Assembly (NCBI RefSeq): GCF_037126465.1
Contig: NC_088207.1
Span: 248,001 to 312,000, forward strand
Source of the DNA: Ornithodoros turicata
Lineage: Eukaryota; Arthropoda; Arachnida; Ixodida; Argasidae
Length of the DNA: 64,000 nucleotides
Direction of reading: 5' to 3'
How positions within the stretch are numbered: the stretch's first letter is position 1; each line of letters starts with the position of its first letter. The notes beneath the pieces were generated by a model that was given only the letters and a program-made list of their open reading frames with translations, had not been told where the DNA came from and made no database searches. The position numbers were made by a program, and so were the translations under genes. Positions 20,108 to 32,010 of this stretch are shown here, piece after piece.

Positions 20108-20947
20108 CATAGGCGCCGACTGCGGGGGGGGGGGGCCCTTGCCCCCCCGGAACGTGAACTATGGGGGGCGCCGCCTCCCCCGGGAAGTCCCGCTAAGAGA
20201 CTGACACCAACCTTTGGGGCTCGGCGCGCCCGGGTCAAAAGAGCGAAGAGGCACCAACCCCAAAAATGCATCTTGCAATTTGTAAAATATGTACCGCCCA
20301 CCATACTCATCACAGTAGAAAGTAAGACAAGAAAGAAAAACACAACACATAGCCTGAATTTCGCCCAAAGCAATCAGATCAATGAAACGAAGCAGTCGAA
20401 AAGGCACCAGCAGCTGCCAGTGAGGTGTAACAGTAGATTCTTCGGAACGCATATCCGTTGGGAGCGGGTTCAACTCCCGCTGCTCCATTTCATTGACCAT
20501 ATTCATAATATTGCGCGCATTTCGGGTCAAACACCGAGGATTCAATGCGTTTTGTTCCTTTTGCAGTCAGTTTTCAAAGGCGTAATGCCTTCAGTTGTGC
20601 ACATGTTCACTGTTTACGTTCTCTCTGTTTTTTCTTTTTTTTTCTTTCTGTTCTTCCTTCCTCTTATTTCTATACCAGTTCTGCATACATCATAAGATCC
20701 CGCCAGAGTGTGTGATTCTCCAGCTTTAGTTTTGTGTTCTTCATTTTTCTTTGTTTCCTTTTGCTTTCTTATTTCTTTGCCTTTTTTGTCTACCCCATTT
20801 CACTCTTTTTTTGGAATAACACACCGACATCCATCTGGCTTACCTTTCTTTTTTTTCTTAATAAACATACCCCCCCCCCCCCCGCCACAGTACTTATTTC
20901 GCGGTGCGCCCTTGCCCCCCTGGGAAAATGAAAACTCTCCGCCTCTG
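20108..20947. mobile_element. 840-bp hAT-like non-autonomous element, 8-bp duplication GTACACGA
   Basis: The insertion point is exact. Copy R2 reads AAGGTACACGATTAAGATC at 52,931 without interruption. Here the 8 bp GTACACGA occurs on both sides (20,100-20,107 and 20,948-20,955). Ends are CATAGGCGCCGAC and, reverse complemented, CAGAGGCGGAGAG, which fits the CA-N-GGCG ends and 8-bp duplications of hAT elements. Inside are G/C runs, T-rich tracts and a tRNA-like T-arm (20,461-20,487), but no transposase. Confidence 0.88.
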
Positions 20948-20984
20948 GTACACGATTAAGATCTTCGGCGAACTGCGGCTAGCT

Positions 20985-21758
20985 AGTAGTGGATAATTGT
21001 TTGTCTCAGTTGATTCCCCTCACCCACACTTCCGGAACCGCGTGGAATGACGTCACACTCACTTCGTATTTTTCTTTCTTTCTCGTTGGAGACTATCGTC
21101 TGCCCTGCGCCCCCATTCGTGTCCCTGGCCTACGTCATCATGGTGTTGCTGTCCGTGGGGCTTCCTTAGCTGCACAGGCAGAACGAGACTTTAGAACAGG
21201 TTTATTTAACATGAAAGCTGTTTTCCGAAGATAAATTTAGCCAAGTTCGACGACTTACGCCGGTCGTCCACAGTGTTATCGCAGCATACAACTTTGCCGA
21301 AAGAAAGGTTCACAACATCATCATGCAGTGGATCCCAGGGCACTGCGGTATCAGTGGAAATGAGTAGGCGGACGAGGTTGCTCGAATTGCTCACCATGAA
21401 AAAAAATACTCATAAAATCTACTTCACGCAAATCTGATGCAAAGTACTTGCTTGCCTCCTTACATGAGCGCCTCTCTAAAACCATGTGGACAGGTGACGT
21501 CATGAATCAATCGTTCCTGCAAATCCTGCCTCCCATCGAAGATGCCAAGGCCGTTAGAGTCCGTCACCCGTCGCCTGCGACACAACGTCCCGTACGCAGC
21601 AGCATTCCTTCATAAGATAGGTGTCGTTGGATCGTCGAACTGTTCAACTTGCGAAACTGTGGAGAACACGGAGCACGTGCTGATCATCTGCCGACGCTTC
21701 GACTCTACTCGACGACAACTGAAGAACGCCCTTGCGAAACTTGACAACCGAACTTTTA
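20985..21758 (+). pseudogene. LINE 3' fragment: RNase H and zinc-knuckle (R3 copy)
   Basis: The RNase H signature IIMQWIPGHCGISGNE lies at about 21,318-21,363, followed at once by a TAG. The C-terminal zinc-knuckle part reads NCSTCETVENTEHVLIICRRF at about 21,635-21,705. Such C-terminal CCHC-like fingers follow RNase H in I/R1-type LINEs. The reading frame carries stops. The frame is cut at 21,758 by the large TIR element and resumes at 28,519 (VEKVLGSW-like text). Confidence 0.75.
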
Positions 21759-21839
21759 AGTCTGTATTCACCAGCCGACTTGAACCATTGGTTTAGTGAC
21801 GTCGGGTTTAAATCGATCACGTGATCTCTCCGGCTATGA

Positions 21840-24800
21840 AGAGCGGTTGACCAAAGGGTGACCACAACGCATGCGCACTATTGACATTGGCACGAGATGG
21901 TTGAGGGGAGGGAGAGCGTAGCAGACGACACGATTGTGAAGAGGAAGACTCCCGTTTGTTTTTTTATTATGATGTTAACGGAAGAAAAGTTCAGGCGGCG
22001 CTGGCGCTGCTGCAGGTGGTTGCGGATCGGGGTGTCGGTAATCGTCGGTTATGCGTTATGCCTACCGCTGTATTTGTGAATGACAAGCTCTTGATATGGT
22101 CGCTAAAAAGAGAGCGTTTGCCATGTTATTTGAAAGGCAGCAGTAGGTATCCTCGCGCAGGTGATCGTTGTGCTTTCGTCGGTGTTCGGTCGTCGATTGT
22201 GGATGCGTATAATAACGTCATCCGCATCGACCATCGCTTTTTTATCGTCTGTTGTGCGGCCTGTGTGGTGAACTGCAACGATCAAGATAGCCTCTCGATT
22301 GATGGGGAATTCCAGCAGAGTCTTTTATACGCTTTCGTGCCTGATATCATGTTCGCAACGTGTGTACAAGTGCTTGATCACTGTAGGCTATGTAAACAGA
22401 AAGAACACTGATGCAAGGGTAACCTTATCCTGCAGGTGACTCCCATACGCATAACTCGACGTGGTACTTTCAACGTGCCACAAATCTGCAACGCGTTAGA
22501 CCATCTCTTTGCTGGCTATGTTTCTTTGGAGTGTGACTCCTACGGAAAACGTACTCATGGTGCTGCCTTGTTTACGTCCTGGTCATGTGTGTGTGTGTTT
22601 TTCTTTGTTTGTTTAGCGCTGTTTTCGTCAGTTACCCAGGGCGTCCCTGCTTGTGAGCGTGGAAGTTGCCAGTGTCGTGACCCCCTGTTAGTGCGGTGCT
22701 GTGCTTACCTCTGATCTCCTTTATTTCTGCATTTCAGCATATAAGATTATTGCACAAATCATTAAGCACTAAATTGATTGTTCTGTTCAGCCAACAAAGA
22801 TACATCATTACGTTGCGACTGTCTCTTGCTCTGATGAAATTTCACACAATGGGAACATACCTAATGTATATATTTGTCCTTACTTGTCATCAGCTATGAT
22901 GCACTTGACATCACAGATGTAATAATTGCAAAAATAAACGGCCACACTTAATGTCATTACACTGCATCCGAGCCATTCAGAATTTGTAGTTTATTGAGAC
23001 TGTGTACACAAAATACAGATGTTAAAATGAACCAAATACCTCGTAAAGAAGGATATCTTATACCGGTTTCAATAGTGGTGTTTCAAGGATGGAGCAAACA
23101 GGAAAGGACCAAAGAAAACACACACAACAACAGCTGCAACATCAGCCACAAACAAGCCTGTGCTGCCATTTTGTTCAATAATTGTGTTGAGCTTATTTGT
23201 TCAAAGCCATATATTATTCAGGAAACACTTTTACACACCTGGTTGGGGACTTACCTATTTTTCCATGCTCATTCTTTACAAACTTCTCTCTCGACTCCGT
23301 ACTGGCATTGTAAGCAATTTCACTGGCATTATCATCGCACTGTTACATGCCAAAACATCACCACTACCAATGCCTAAAAACTCCCCACAGCTCATGCCAT
23401 GCTATAATACGGCTGCCAACAGCACATCATGCACTAAACAAGCGTATGAAGGCGGGGTAGTTGGTACGAATTCATTCCGCAGCAAAGAGACGTGGACAGA
23501 AGGACGACGACTGCATCATCCACTACGATCTTTGAAATCACTCCTTATTCAGGCTTTTTTTTAAAGTTATAAAAGAATTTGCATAGCGATGCAGTTACAG
23601 TTATCACTTCACTCTTACACAGATCACTCAACTTTGACTGTGAAATGACATAAGAGGCCTGTGTGACGCCACAAGAAAGATAATCGCCATTGTACAATTG
23701 TGTAAACTTATTTAGGGCATCTTTACTTCAGCAGCTCTTCACCGCTTTCTTGACATTTTTTCTAGTCACGTAATAGTTCTCAGACTATTCCCAGTTTTCC
23801 ATGCTTTACTGGATTGCAGACATCCTGAAATACAGACGATGATTCAAGCAACTCAGCAACTGGCCGTTTGAGGCTTACATGTTTGTATCATCCGTATGTG
23901 TGGCCTGCTTCGACTAATTTTCGTTTACACAGATGATAAAGCTATGAAAAATTATTGCACAGGCTGCATTTCTGCACTGTGTGGTTATGCAGTTTGACTG
24001 CGCACCTTTGTACTGAGAGATTGTGTTATTTCTTGAGAAACAACACAGTGGAATACTACAGCAAGGCACACCTAGAGATGCCCATTCTAGCATAAAATCT
24101 CAGTGCTACAGCAAACAGCAGCACTGATTATTGTCTGCTCGCTTTCTATATTGATCTGTATCATACCGTAAGGGGAAGTCTGCAGTGGGAAATTGGACGC
24201 AATGCAAATAAGCTTATACAAAGAAAATGATGCAACTTGAAATCATGTGCATCTTAGCTACAATGTGCTGTATTACTTTTATTAAAATTTACATGATTGT
24301 ATATCTTTCTTCTGCAATTTCAGTTATTTTTTAGCCACATTGGCAGTTTTCACTTTGCAGAAGCCGACATATTGATCCAGTTGTGTCAGCACAAATCTAT
24401 GCAACTGAACAGTTTAATGTAGTGAGCATGGTGTACTGTATCATCAAGGTCAAAGCCTGGGAGCAGATTTATGGGACACAATGCTGAATTCGTGGTAAAA
24501 TAATGTAGATGCCTCTGCATGACTAACCACCTAACTTCAGTAATGAGTGGTGGACATGCAGAGTCTTCAGGCAACTTCTGGTAATTAATACATGTCATAT
24601 GGGAGATGGTTTGCAAGATACCAGCACCCAAAGCAACAGTTTCACAGATTCTGGCAATATGCATTACGTTGGCACACAAGAAGAGCATGTAACTACTTCG
24701 GTCCACTTTACTGAACTTTAGCACCCCTAAGAGTGCCACAGAAAATGTGGGGGGAGGGTGGGGGTTCTAAAAAGAAACAGTAGTAGTGTCAATTTCCCAT

Positions 24801-25755
24801 TAAAAAGAAATGAAAAATTCCACACACACAACCACAGGATTTCTGAACCTATGGTGAAGCTAGCTCTTACACAGACATGTGTTTTGTGGGGCATGGCATG
24901 GTGTGCCTAAGCTAATGCCAGTCACATATTTGAATAGCAATAAATTTGTATAGCAATTATTTTCTTCACATATGGCATTGAAGAACGGCTTACCTGAAAC
25001 AAAATAAATAATCAGGTTTGACACATATACAATCATACGTCATAGGCATTTGGTGCCAGTCATGCAGTGAAAGCAGTGTGCACGAGACGCCACATATTCT
25101 CCTGGTGATCATGTGAAGGCTTTCCAACAGTAAATGTATGTACGTGGTATCTTGTATTGCTACAGCATTCAGGCACTGTTTCGAATGACAGATCCATAGA
25201 TGTTAGAATCATTTGTCATGATGCTGATAACACATTCTTAGTTACACCAGAACTTTGTGACCGTAGTATGCCCATATTCTGTTTATTCTCCACTCACTGC
25301 TGTACATTTATGGGTGGAGTGCGAGTCAAGGAAGAGGAGAGCTGGTGTGAAATGAGAGTACCGATGTACAGGACATGTCATACAGCAGAAACCATGGACA
25401 CTTAGCATGCACCTGAGCTGGTGCAAGGAGAACAAGTTGTAACATAATTGAAGGTAAAGTGATGTACTACGCATATGGGCATATTAGCAGGATTTGGTTT
25501 GGTTCACTGTTTTGTAGCTCAGCTATTCAGAACACGTTCAAGACATGCACAACACAGCCAAATTAGAGGGTAGTGTTTCGGGTGTGTTGTATTTTGTGTG
25601 TTGTTACCGTCAATACATTTTCCTATTACAATTAGAGGTATTGTGGCATTTGTGATGAATAGAAGCATGATTGCAATGTGGATGCAGGTGTATATGATAA
25701 ATCATGTGGCATGATTCCATAGCGATGTGTTTTTCGATTCTTAAGATTTACCTCA
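21840..25755. other. interior of the TIR element, no gene recognised
   Basis: The open stretches 21,956-22,411 (+), 22,994-23,377 (+) and 24,386-24,739 (-) have no recognisable domain. Several AATAAA signals occur (for example about 22,933). The composition is AT-rich and intron-like. Confidence 0.45.
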
Positions 25756-25759
25756 ACAC

Positions 25760-25883
25760 GATCAACGTGGCTCCAACCAAAGTTAGCTCGAAAGAGGGGA
25801 TCCCTACGTTTCAGAGCCGAACCGGCTCCTTCTTCAGGGGTGACGAACTAACAGGGCTAACTTTGGTTGGAGCCACGTTGATC
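25760..25883 (-). ncRNA. hammerhead-like module inside a 28-bp perfect inverted repeat
   Basis: The arms 25,760-25,787 and 25,856-25,883 are perfect inverted copies (GATCAACGTGGC...AAAGTTAGC). The 68-bp loop carries, on the minus strand, CTGAAGA (25,831-25,837), stem II (GGAGCCG / CGGCTCT) and GAAA (25,809-25,812). GTTAGTTCG before the core can pair with CGAGCTAAC after it, giving a 9-bp stem I with one G-U pair. The conserved C-U-G-A-N-G-A and GAAA are present, with one extra base before stem II. Homologous to 13,535-13,660. Confidence 0.6.
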
Positions 25884-28269
25884 CTGTTCAGTTTCTACCC
25901 AACCAGGCACACCTGTGTCAAACATGTCCACGTTTAAGATTTACCTGTACAGGATATGAGGCTACACAAAAAGAGTGCACAGATCACACCAGTGTACAGC
26001 TGCAGTGCGTCGAGTAATTTTTAACAGTTCTGCTCACAAAATGATGCAGAACAGCATGCGTACATTTTTGCTTGAAAGAAAAGCCTTGAGCTTCAGGAGA
26101 CACAAAAGGGACACCATTTTTTGTTTAGCGCTGTATTCACACTGAACAGATGAGCACATGGATAAACTCTGTGGCCATATGACAGCTATCAACGATGTAA
26201 AAGGAGGAGAGCTAGTGTAACATGGGTGCTTGTTTACCCTGCTTTACTACTGTCGTCTATATCCACGCTGAACACATGAGCACAGAAATAAACTATGCGG
26301 CCATACGGCAGCTGTCAGTAACGTAAAAGAACGATAGCTACTGTTAACATGGGTGCATGTTCTTCCATGTGCTCGTGTGGTCAGTGTGGATATAAACGGC
26401 TGCAGTGGCTGGACAAATCTGTACCCATGTCAAGGCAAGCTAACTTTCTTTTGAGTAGTTGACAACTGTCATGTGGCTATCTACAATTTATCCATGCGCT
26501 CATGCTGCAGTATGGGGGAACGACATTTCCATTTTGATGTTGCATGAACCAGCTGACTCCTATTATAATGTTCAATACTATCTATTGATGAGTCTGTAGC
26601 CTATGTTTTGTTATATTCATCTGGAAGGTGCTATATGCAGTAATTGCAGTTGATCTAATTTTCAACTTTAAGTGCAGTTCAATGGGAGCAAGAGAGCTTC
26701 AAAGTTTCTGTACACATTGCCCTTTATTCCTGTGCAATTCAAACGTACTGCAGTACGACACCTCAGATATATTGGTGGAGTCAGCATGTGGAATGTAGCA
26801 ATGATTTTTTTTCCTCTTGCGCCATTGCTCACTTATGTTCTAATGTGACCTTGACAACTAATTGAGCAGGATATGCAGAGTGCACGCTTCTATGAAAAAA
26901 GTAATCCTTGTGGAACTACGTAATAGCCTTTATTGTCTGAATATAAACAAAAAGCTCACCAATACAAAGTTGTTGTGATGAATGGGTCCATAGCAGAAAT
27001 TTTCAAGAGAGGATCTCCAGAATATATGTGCTTATACAATGCAGAAAAGAGTTGTCAGTGATTGGTCATGGTTATGTACCTGCAATAGTAATGACGCTTC
27101 CAAAAGGTTTGCAGCCTCCTTTAGCACATTGCTGTGTAGTGTCTTTTGCAGAAGCAACCCTACAAAAGCACATCTACTGTTACCAAATGATAGATCAATA
27201 TAGAAGTAAGCAGCTGTCCCTTTGAATGTTTTCTAATGTAGCAGTGGCAACACGATACCTGAATAACATATTTTTATTGGTCTGTTCTGCTGTGGCATGC
27301 GGAAATAAGTAAAACACACATTTCAGTTTCGTCTATGCTTGCATGTGAATCCAGGGGAAATGGGGACCTCCTTAGCTTTTGCTCCGGTATTTTCATAATC
27401 GGGGAACGTAAAATCTGCTCAGATTTCGTGTTCAGTGTAGTGCAACAACATGCAATATCTCCATGCCTTGATAGTACACACACAACAGCCGCAAGACGCT
27501 AATGCACTTTATGATCAGTCCTATCAGTGATCAGTCTCTGGAGATTAGACACGCTGCGAAGAGATGATACTGGGATGGTTGATAAGCATGCCAGTGGATA
27601 ACGCCCCCAATTTCTCTATCGGGGCTCGCAACAAACATCTAGCACGTTATTGCTCTTACTGTACAATGACAGGGGTGCTTACAGTGTGGAGATGACGCTC
27701 ATAATAAGCGCCAGCACTACTTATGCTTTGTTTTTGAAGATGCACATTGACGTTCGGCCATCCGCACGCTCTCTCGGTCCCTTGGATTGGTATATGGATT
27801 TTGTCCAGTGGCACATGTCGATGTCGCTCTCTTTGACCACACTTTGACGGTGCTTTTTACGTTTGTCATGCAAAAGTTCGCAATAGCGCCTTCTAAAAAC
27901 AACAGCCGCATTTCGTACCCCCGGTCAAGCGTTACGCCGTTTTTGTTTACGAACCGTGCATTTGAAACGATTCTGCTTAATTTTTACCAGTTAACTTCGA
28001 ATTAGTGCAACATCACCTACCACAACCAATCTACGATAGTTTTTTCAACACACAGGTCCACAGTAGTTGCAACGTATACCTAGACCGATGTTAACCTAGC
28101 CCCTCTCCTAGTTTAAAATACGTCCCATTCAAATGCATGGGGCTTAAACCACCTGTTTAAGTAGCTTGGGTGGATGATCGAAATGGAACATTTGAGGCAA
28201 ATATTCGTCCCATTGTGATCAAATCGGTGTCCTGGGCGCTTCTAGTAACTATATTAATCGAAACTTACC
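25884..28269. other. interior of the TIR element with short internal duplications
   Basis: Between about 26,130 and 26,500 a roughly 125-bp unit is repeated twice directly, sharing GAACAYATGAGCACA, TAAACT, GCGGCCATA and GGGTGCWTGTT. It is followed by a partial inverted copy. The rest shows no protein signature. Confidence 0.4.
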
Positions 28270-28390
28270 TAAGATTTGATGAAAAATTCTTCGTGAACCG
28301 GGGATTAGGCCTACCGGCTACCATCGCTTCTGGCAGACACTGGTGAAATACGCATGCGCTGTGCAGGAAGCTCGCTATGTGCGCCGCCAT
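28270..28390 (-). CDS. possible first exon inside the TIR element, function unknown
   Basis: On the minus strand an ATG at 28,388-28,390 opens a frame of about 40 codons (MAAHIASFLHSACVFHQC...). It ends exactly at a consensus splice donor (TTAG|GTAAGT, donor at 28,264-28,269). It starts about 55 bp inside the right TIR, where element genes are often initiated. I do not recognise the peptide and could not find the next exon. It could be the start of a transposase gene or a captured exon, or be fortuitous. Confidence 0.3.
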
Positions 28391-28518
28391 TGGCTTCACA
28401 GCAGCAGGTGGTAGAGCATGGGGTGGTGATCCAGGATTGGCGAACGAAAGTCTCACGTGATTGATTTAAACCCGACGTCACTAAACCGATAGTTTAAGTA
28501 AGTTGGTGAATACGGACT

Positions 28519-28890
28519 TTAGTGTTGAGAAGGTACTGGGGAGCTGGCAAAGGCAGCACCAGTAACCTGCGCTGTGTGCACTGACGAACTACCTGAATGA
28601 CGTACGTGCTGAAATAGTCTTTTAAATTATTTAGTGCTTGCTTTCACAGTTAAGCGTCCTGGAACAGCTGATCGCACCAATACGACATACGTTTCCATTT
28701 TTTTTTTGTTCTCTACTTGTATTCTATTCTATTACCCAGGTAGTTTGTGAAGCTGTGTCCGACATTGCCGCATCGGCCTCATACACATGTTTCCGGATGT
28801 GATGGTTTCTTTAACGGAGAGTCTTTCAGTTCCACGATATGACGAAGACAGTAATGCAAAAAATGTCACAAAAAATGTCCCAGGAAATCA
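28519..28890 (+). repeat. 3' end of long repeat copy R3
   Basis: Matches 53,738-54,095 of R2, including GAGAAGGTACTGGGGAGCTGG and ACATGTTTCCGGATGTGATG. It continues the LINE interrupted at 21,758. Confidence 0.88.
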
Positions 28891-29100
28891 CATCTCGATG
28901 AATTGCCATTTCTAGTCTTGGTGTAGCCCAAGAACACTACCGTACACTGAATGGAAATTGGCCCCTACATTACTTGACCGTCATCAACATCATTCTGGTT
29001 TCCTGAACGCCACCTAACATCCACAGGGTCTTAGGCATCTCGAGTACCACTTGCAGTTCTGACAATTTATTCGCCTATAAATCACTGCCACAAAGCCGGA
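28891..29100. other. no gene recognised
   Basis: Short unassigned spacer between the R3 end and a LINE 3' fragment. Confidence 0.5.
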
Positions 29101-29103
29101 CAA

Positions 29104-29490
29104 CAACAACGACTTTATTTTGACTTTGCAGAGTGGGGAGGTTCATCGCCAGAGGCGATACTCTACCCCATTGCTGGTGGGGATGTGGGGAATAAAATGA
29201 CGAGCCCCTTCACAATAACGATCGAAGTCCAGAAATGTCAAAAGAGCTTTGAGCGCAGATCGTTGCTGGGCTGGATTGGGCCAGGGACCAAGCAATTTTG
29301 ATAGGGAGAAGGGGCAGGAGTCCAGCTGAAGAGACTCGGAGAGTGCGGTTCGGGAAGGTCGGTAGTGAAGGCAATGAAGGAGAATGTGCTCCAGATCCTC
29401 AAGAGCACCACAGTGGCAGCAGGTGGAGAATTAACTTGTCCCAAGCGGTAACGCCACCCAGCTGTAAACGCCACATCGAGGCGCATGACA
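29104..29490 (-). mobile_element. LINE 3' end (I/R1-type) with C-terminal zinc-knuckle
   Basis: The minus strand reads CHCGALEDLEHILLHCLHYR, then SKLLGPWPNPAQQRSALKAL and LLTFLDFDRY. This is the C-terminal CCHC-type finger and tail of an RNase-H-bearing LINE. The 3' UTR ends in (CAA)n at 29,102-29,112 on the plus strand. The upstream coding part is missing, as in 5' truncation. A related 3' end lies at 41,568-41,755. Confidence 0.8.
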
Positions 29491-29638
29491 TTTGTGGAAA
29501 GTGCAGTGGACGCACCCTTTTGTGACGGTTAACAGAACAGCATGAGTGTCACAAAACGGTGTACGCGCCTCCCGTTTTCGACAAATCAAGCGGGAGAACG
29601 TTGTCACTGCGGTTATGAGATCTTGTCCAGCGCGTTCT

Positions 29639-30896
29639 CGCCTGATTGATAGTGAAGTCCTCGGCCATGTTAAGTATCCGCGTCAAGTTCGGGAGCGCAT
29701 GGAGCGCGGTGCTTTTTGCTATACGGGATATCTCCTTTTGCGCAGGATGACGCTTCCGCGCTCCCCACAAGTTGGAGTGCTCTTCGCGCTCTCCACCCAC
29801 CTCTCCGGTTGCACCCACCTGCACATTAATGACTGTTTTTAAAGTTACAGGCATCCGGATCGGAAGACGGCTGTATGCCGGAAAATAAGATTCAGTGACA
29901 CCCAGAGGGCTATTTACCGTGTATTCACACGAGCGACATCCTCACGGAATATTCTAGTGGAAGAAAAAGCAAAAACACTGCTTACAGAGACGAAGTTCCG
30001 TCTCTTGCTATGTGAGCATTCACACGGTGCAGAATATCGGGAGTGGCGTACTGCTCATTTAGAAGAGGACACCTAGCAGACGACACCGTCAGCGTGTTCT
30101 GCTGGCGTCTGCTACGGAATATCTTCTGGCTGTGTAGGAGGATATTCCCCACGGTTAGCAGTGTACGTGAAGACACGACATCGAGCGCTCGCACTCACTT
30201 GATAGCAGAAAGCTATGGCACTATTCTCTCTTCCGCTTCTAGGGGAATGTCGCTCCTGTGAATACACGGTTAGTTACATTCCACGCGCAACGTGCACGCG
30301 TCTTGTGCACTCCCAAAGCTCTCTTAGTCTCCGGAACGAGTCGGACAGAGTGGACGGAGCACACTCTGCAGAGCCGCTACTTAACGCGCCCCTCTTGCTT
30401 ATCCAGGTGAGTACCGAAAGCCCCGTAAAAGTCATGCAAACACCTGATTGATAGTGAAGTCCTGTGCCGCGTGAGCTAGCCGGATCAAGTTCGGGAGCGC
30501 ACGGAGCGCTGTGCTTTTTACTATACGGGATATCTCCTTTAGCGAAGTGTGCCGCTCCCGCGCTCCCCACAAGTCGGAGTGGTCCTCGCGCTCTCCACCC
30601 TCCTCTCCGGTTGCACCCGCCTGCACCTTAATGGCTCATTATAATGTCACAGGAATCGGGGTCGGAAGACGGCTGTATACAGGAAAATAACATTCAGTGA
30701 CACCAAGAGGCATATTTAGTTACATTCCACACAAAACGTGCACGCGTCTTGTGCACTCCCAAAGCTCTCTTAGTAGAGGCTCCGGAGCGACTCGGACAGA
30801 GTGGACGGAGCACACACTCTCCAGAGCCGCTACTTAACGCGCCCCACTTGTTTAACCAGGCGAGTACCGAACGCCCCGTAAATGTCCCGCAAACAG
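29639..30896. repeat. two tandem units of about 445 bp, one interrupted by a MITE
   Basis: The X half (CTGATTGATAGTGAAGTCCT ... GAAAATAA-ATTCAGTGACACC) occurs at 29,639-29,916 and 30,441-30,713. The Y half (GTTACATTCCAC ... GAGCCGCTACTTAACGCGCC ... GCAAACA) occurs at 30,273-30,440 and 30,714-30,895. The order X-Y-X-Y shows a tandem duplication. The first X-Y boundary holds a 353-bp MITE. Confidence 0.85.
29917..30269. mobile_element. 353-bp PIF/Harbinger-like MITE, TTA duplication
   Basis: Ends CCGTGTATTCACACGAGCGA and, reverse complemented, CCGTGTATTCACAGGAGCGA. TTA flanks both sides (29,914-29,916 and 30,270-30,272). The second tandem unit shows the empty site ATATTTAGTTACATTCC at about 30,708. 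No coding capacity. Confidence 0.88.
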
Positions 30897-31746
30897 CAAT
30901 GTCGAGGAATGCGAACAGGCTGCATATGACGTTGGAATCAGCAGACAAAGTTGAGCATCACAGATACATTTCCAATTGTGTAGTTTGAGTACTTTTGTCT
31001 ACTACTTGCCCGTCAGGTACTCAAGTAGCCAACTGGAAGTCAAGACAGAAAAATGGAAAACATTGGTAAGTTTTCTGTCTAGCGGCAGTATTTTTGAACG
31101 AGAGTTGTGGAGTGCTCTCCTCTTTTTGCGTAGTATACCGAGATGTGCAAGGAGAAACAAATCAGGAAATAAAAATATTTCCACTAGCACAGCTGATTGC
31201 CCGAGCAACTACTAGCGGAAATTGTGTAGTCTGTTACAGTTTATAATCATGGACAATGACAACCTAGCTAGGCTTCAGAACTGGCATTTACAAAAAAAAA
31301 AAAAAAGATGCGTACATTGGCATTTACCCGATGTAACCAACGCGTTGGTAAGCACAAATTCGCAACACAAACTCTTCCTTAGTCCCGTTGTTTCCGCGCA
31401 CATATATTCCTACACATCATCCAAGTTTTTCCTCTTCAAGATGTCTACCAACTTGCTCACATTGCTGCCTTAACTACAACCGGGATTATGAAAATTGAAT
31501 GACTCGCGGAATGTGTGCTGCGAGTGCCCCAGCGATTTCCACATTTTACACTCACTTGGTCGAAACTTTTGAGCTACATATTGAACTCCATCATCATCTC
31601 TATTCATCATCTCATCATTTGTTTGTACTTTCTGTGTGTAAGCGTACTAGTGTAGCAAGTACGACGTCGTCGAAACTCACATCCCCATTTTTTTCTTTAC
31701 TACATCACTATCACTGCCTTCACTCAGTTGCAATGTACTTGGCGAG
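30897..31746. other. no gene recognised
   Basis: AT-rich with a run of 14 A at about 31,292. Open stretches at 30,976-31,215 and 31,499-31,753 have no recognisable domain. Confidence 0.5.
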
Positions 31747-32010
31747 TACTTAAAGGAACAATTCACAGTACTTTTTGTAGTTTATTTTAAATATACTATA
31801 TATTTAATATTCGGTGTTTTGTGCTGCACTTCAAGTATCACTGACACCCAGGTAATATAATATCGTTCTGTGTCTTCATTTGTCCAAATCGGGAGGAGGC
31901 GCCTATCTGGACAAGATAATCTGTCCCAGATAGGCGCCTCCTGCCATTTTGAACAAATCAATACACGTAATGATATCATTCGGAATGATGGTTGGCTATG
32001 AGCGTGCTAT

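Larger units (their letters stand above)
21759..28518. mobile_element. 6.76-kb TIR element, PIF/Harbinger-like (TTA duplication)
   Basis: The left end is AGTCTGTATTCACC and the right end, reverse complemented, is AGTCCGTATTCACC. Inverted similarity continues inward about 72 bp, through GGTTTAGTGACGTCGGGTTT. TTA flanks both sides (21,756-21,758 and 28,519-28,521). The target is copy R3 of the LINE: left and right flanks join to the continuous text of R2 near 53,735. A 3-bp TTA duplication is the hallmark of PIF/Harbinger. I find no DDE transposase or Myb-like protein inside, so it may be non-autonomous, decayed or split by introns. Confidence 0.82.
19250..28890 (+). repeat. long repeat copy R3, split by two DNA-transposon insertions
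   Basis: Segments 19,250-20,107, 20,956-21,758 and 28,519-28,890 together match the continuous copy R2 (52,090-54,095) and most of R1. R3 is one ancestral repeat, cut by an 840-bp hAT-like element (20,108-20,947) and a 6.76-kb TIR element (21,759-28,518). Its 3' part is a LINE with an RNase H remnant and C-terminal zinc-knuckle. The 5' part is non-coding and includes a characteristic GGGG run after GAAAATATTTCGG. The repeat is probably a composite of older elements. Confidence 0.8.

Noticed and set aside
20415..20490. Possible tRNA gene (T-arm GCGGGTTCAACTCCCGC and following TGCTCCA)
   Set aside because: No matching 5' acceptor strand and a poor anticodon stem. It lies inside the hAT-like element, so it is at most a tRNA-like remnant.
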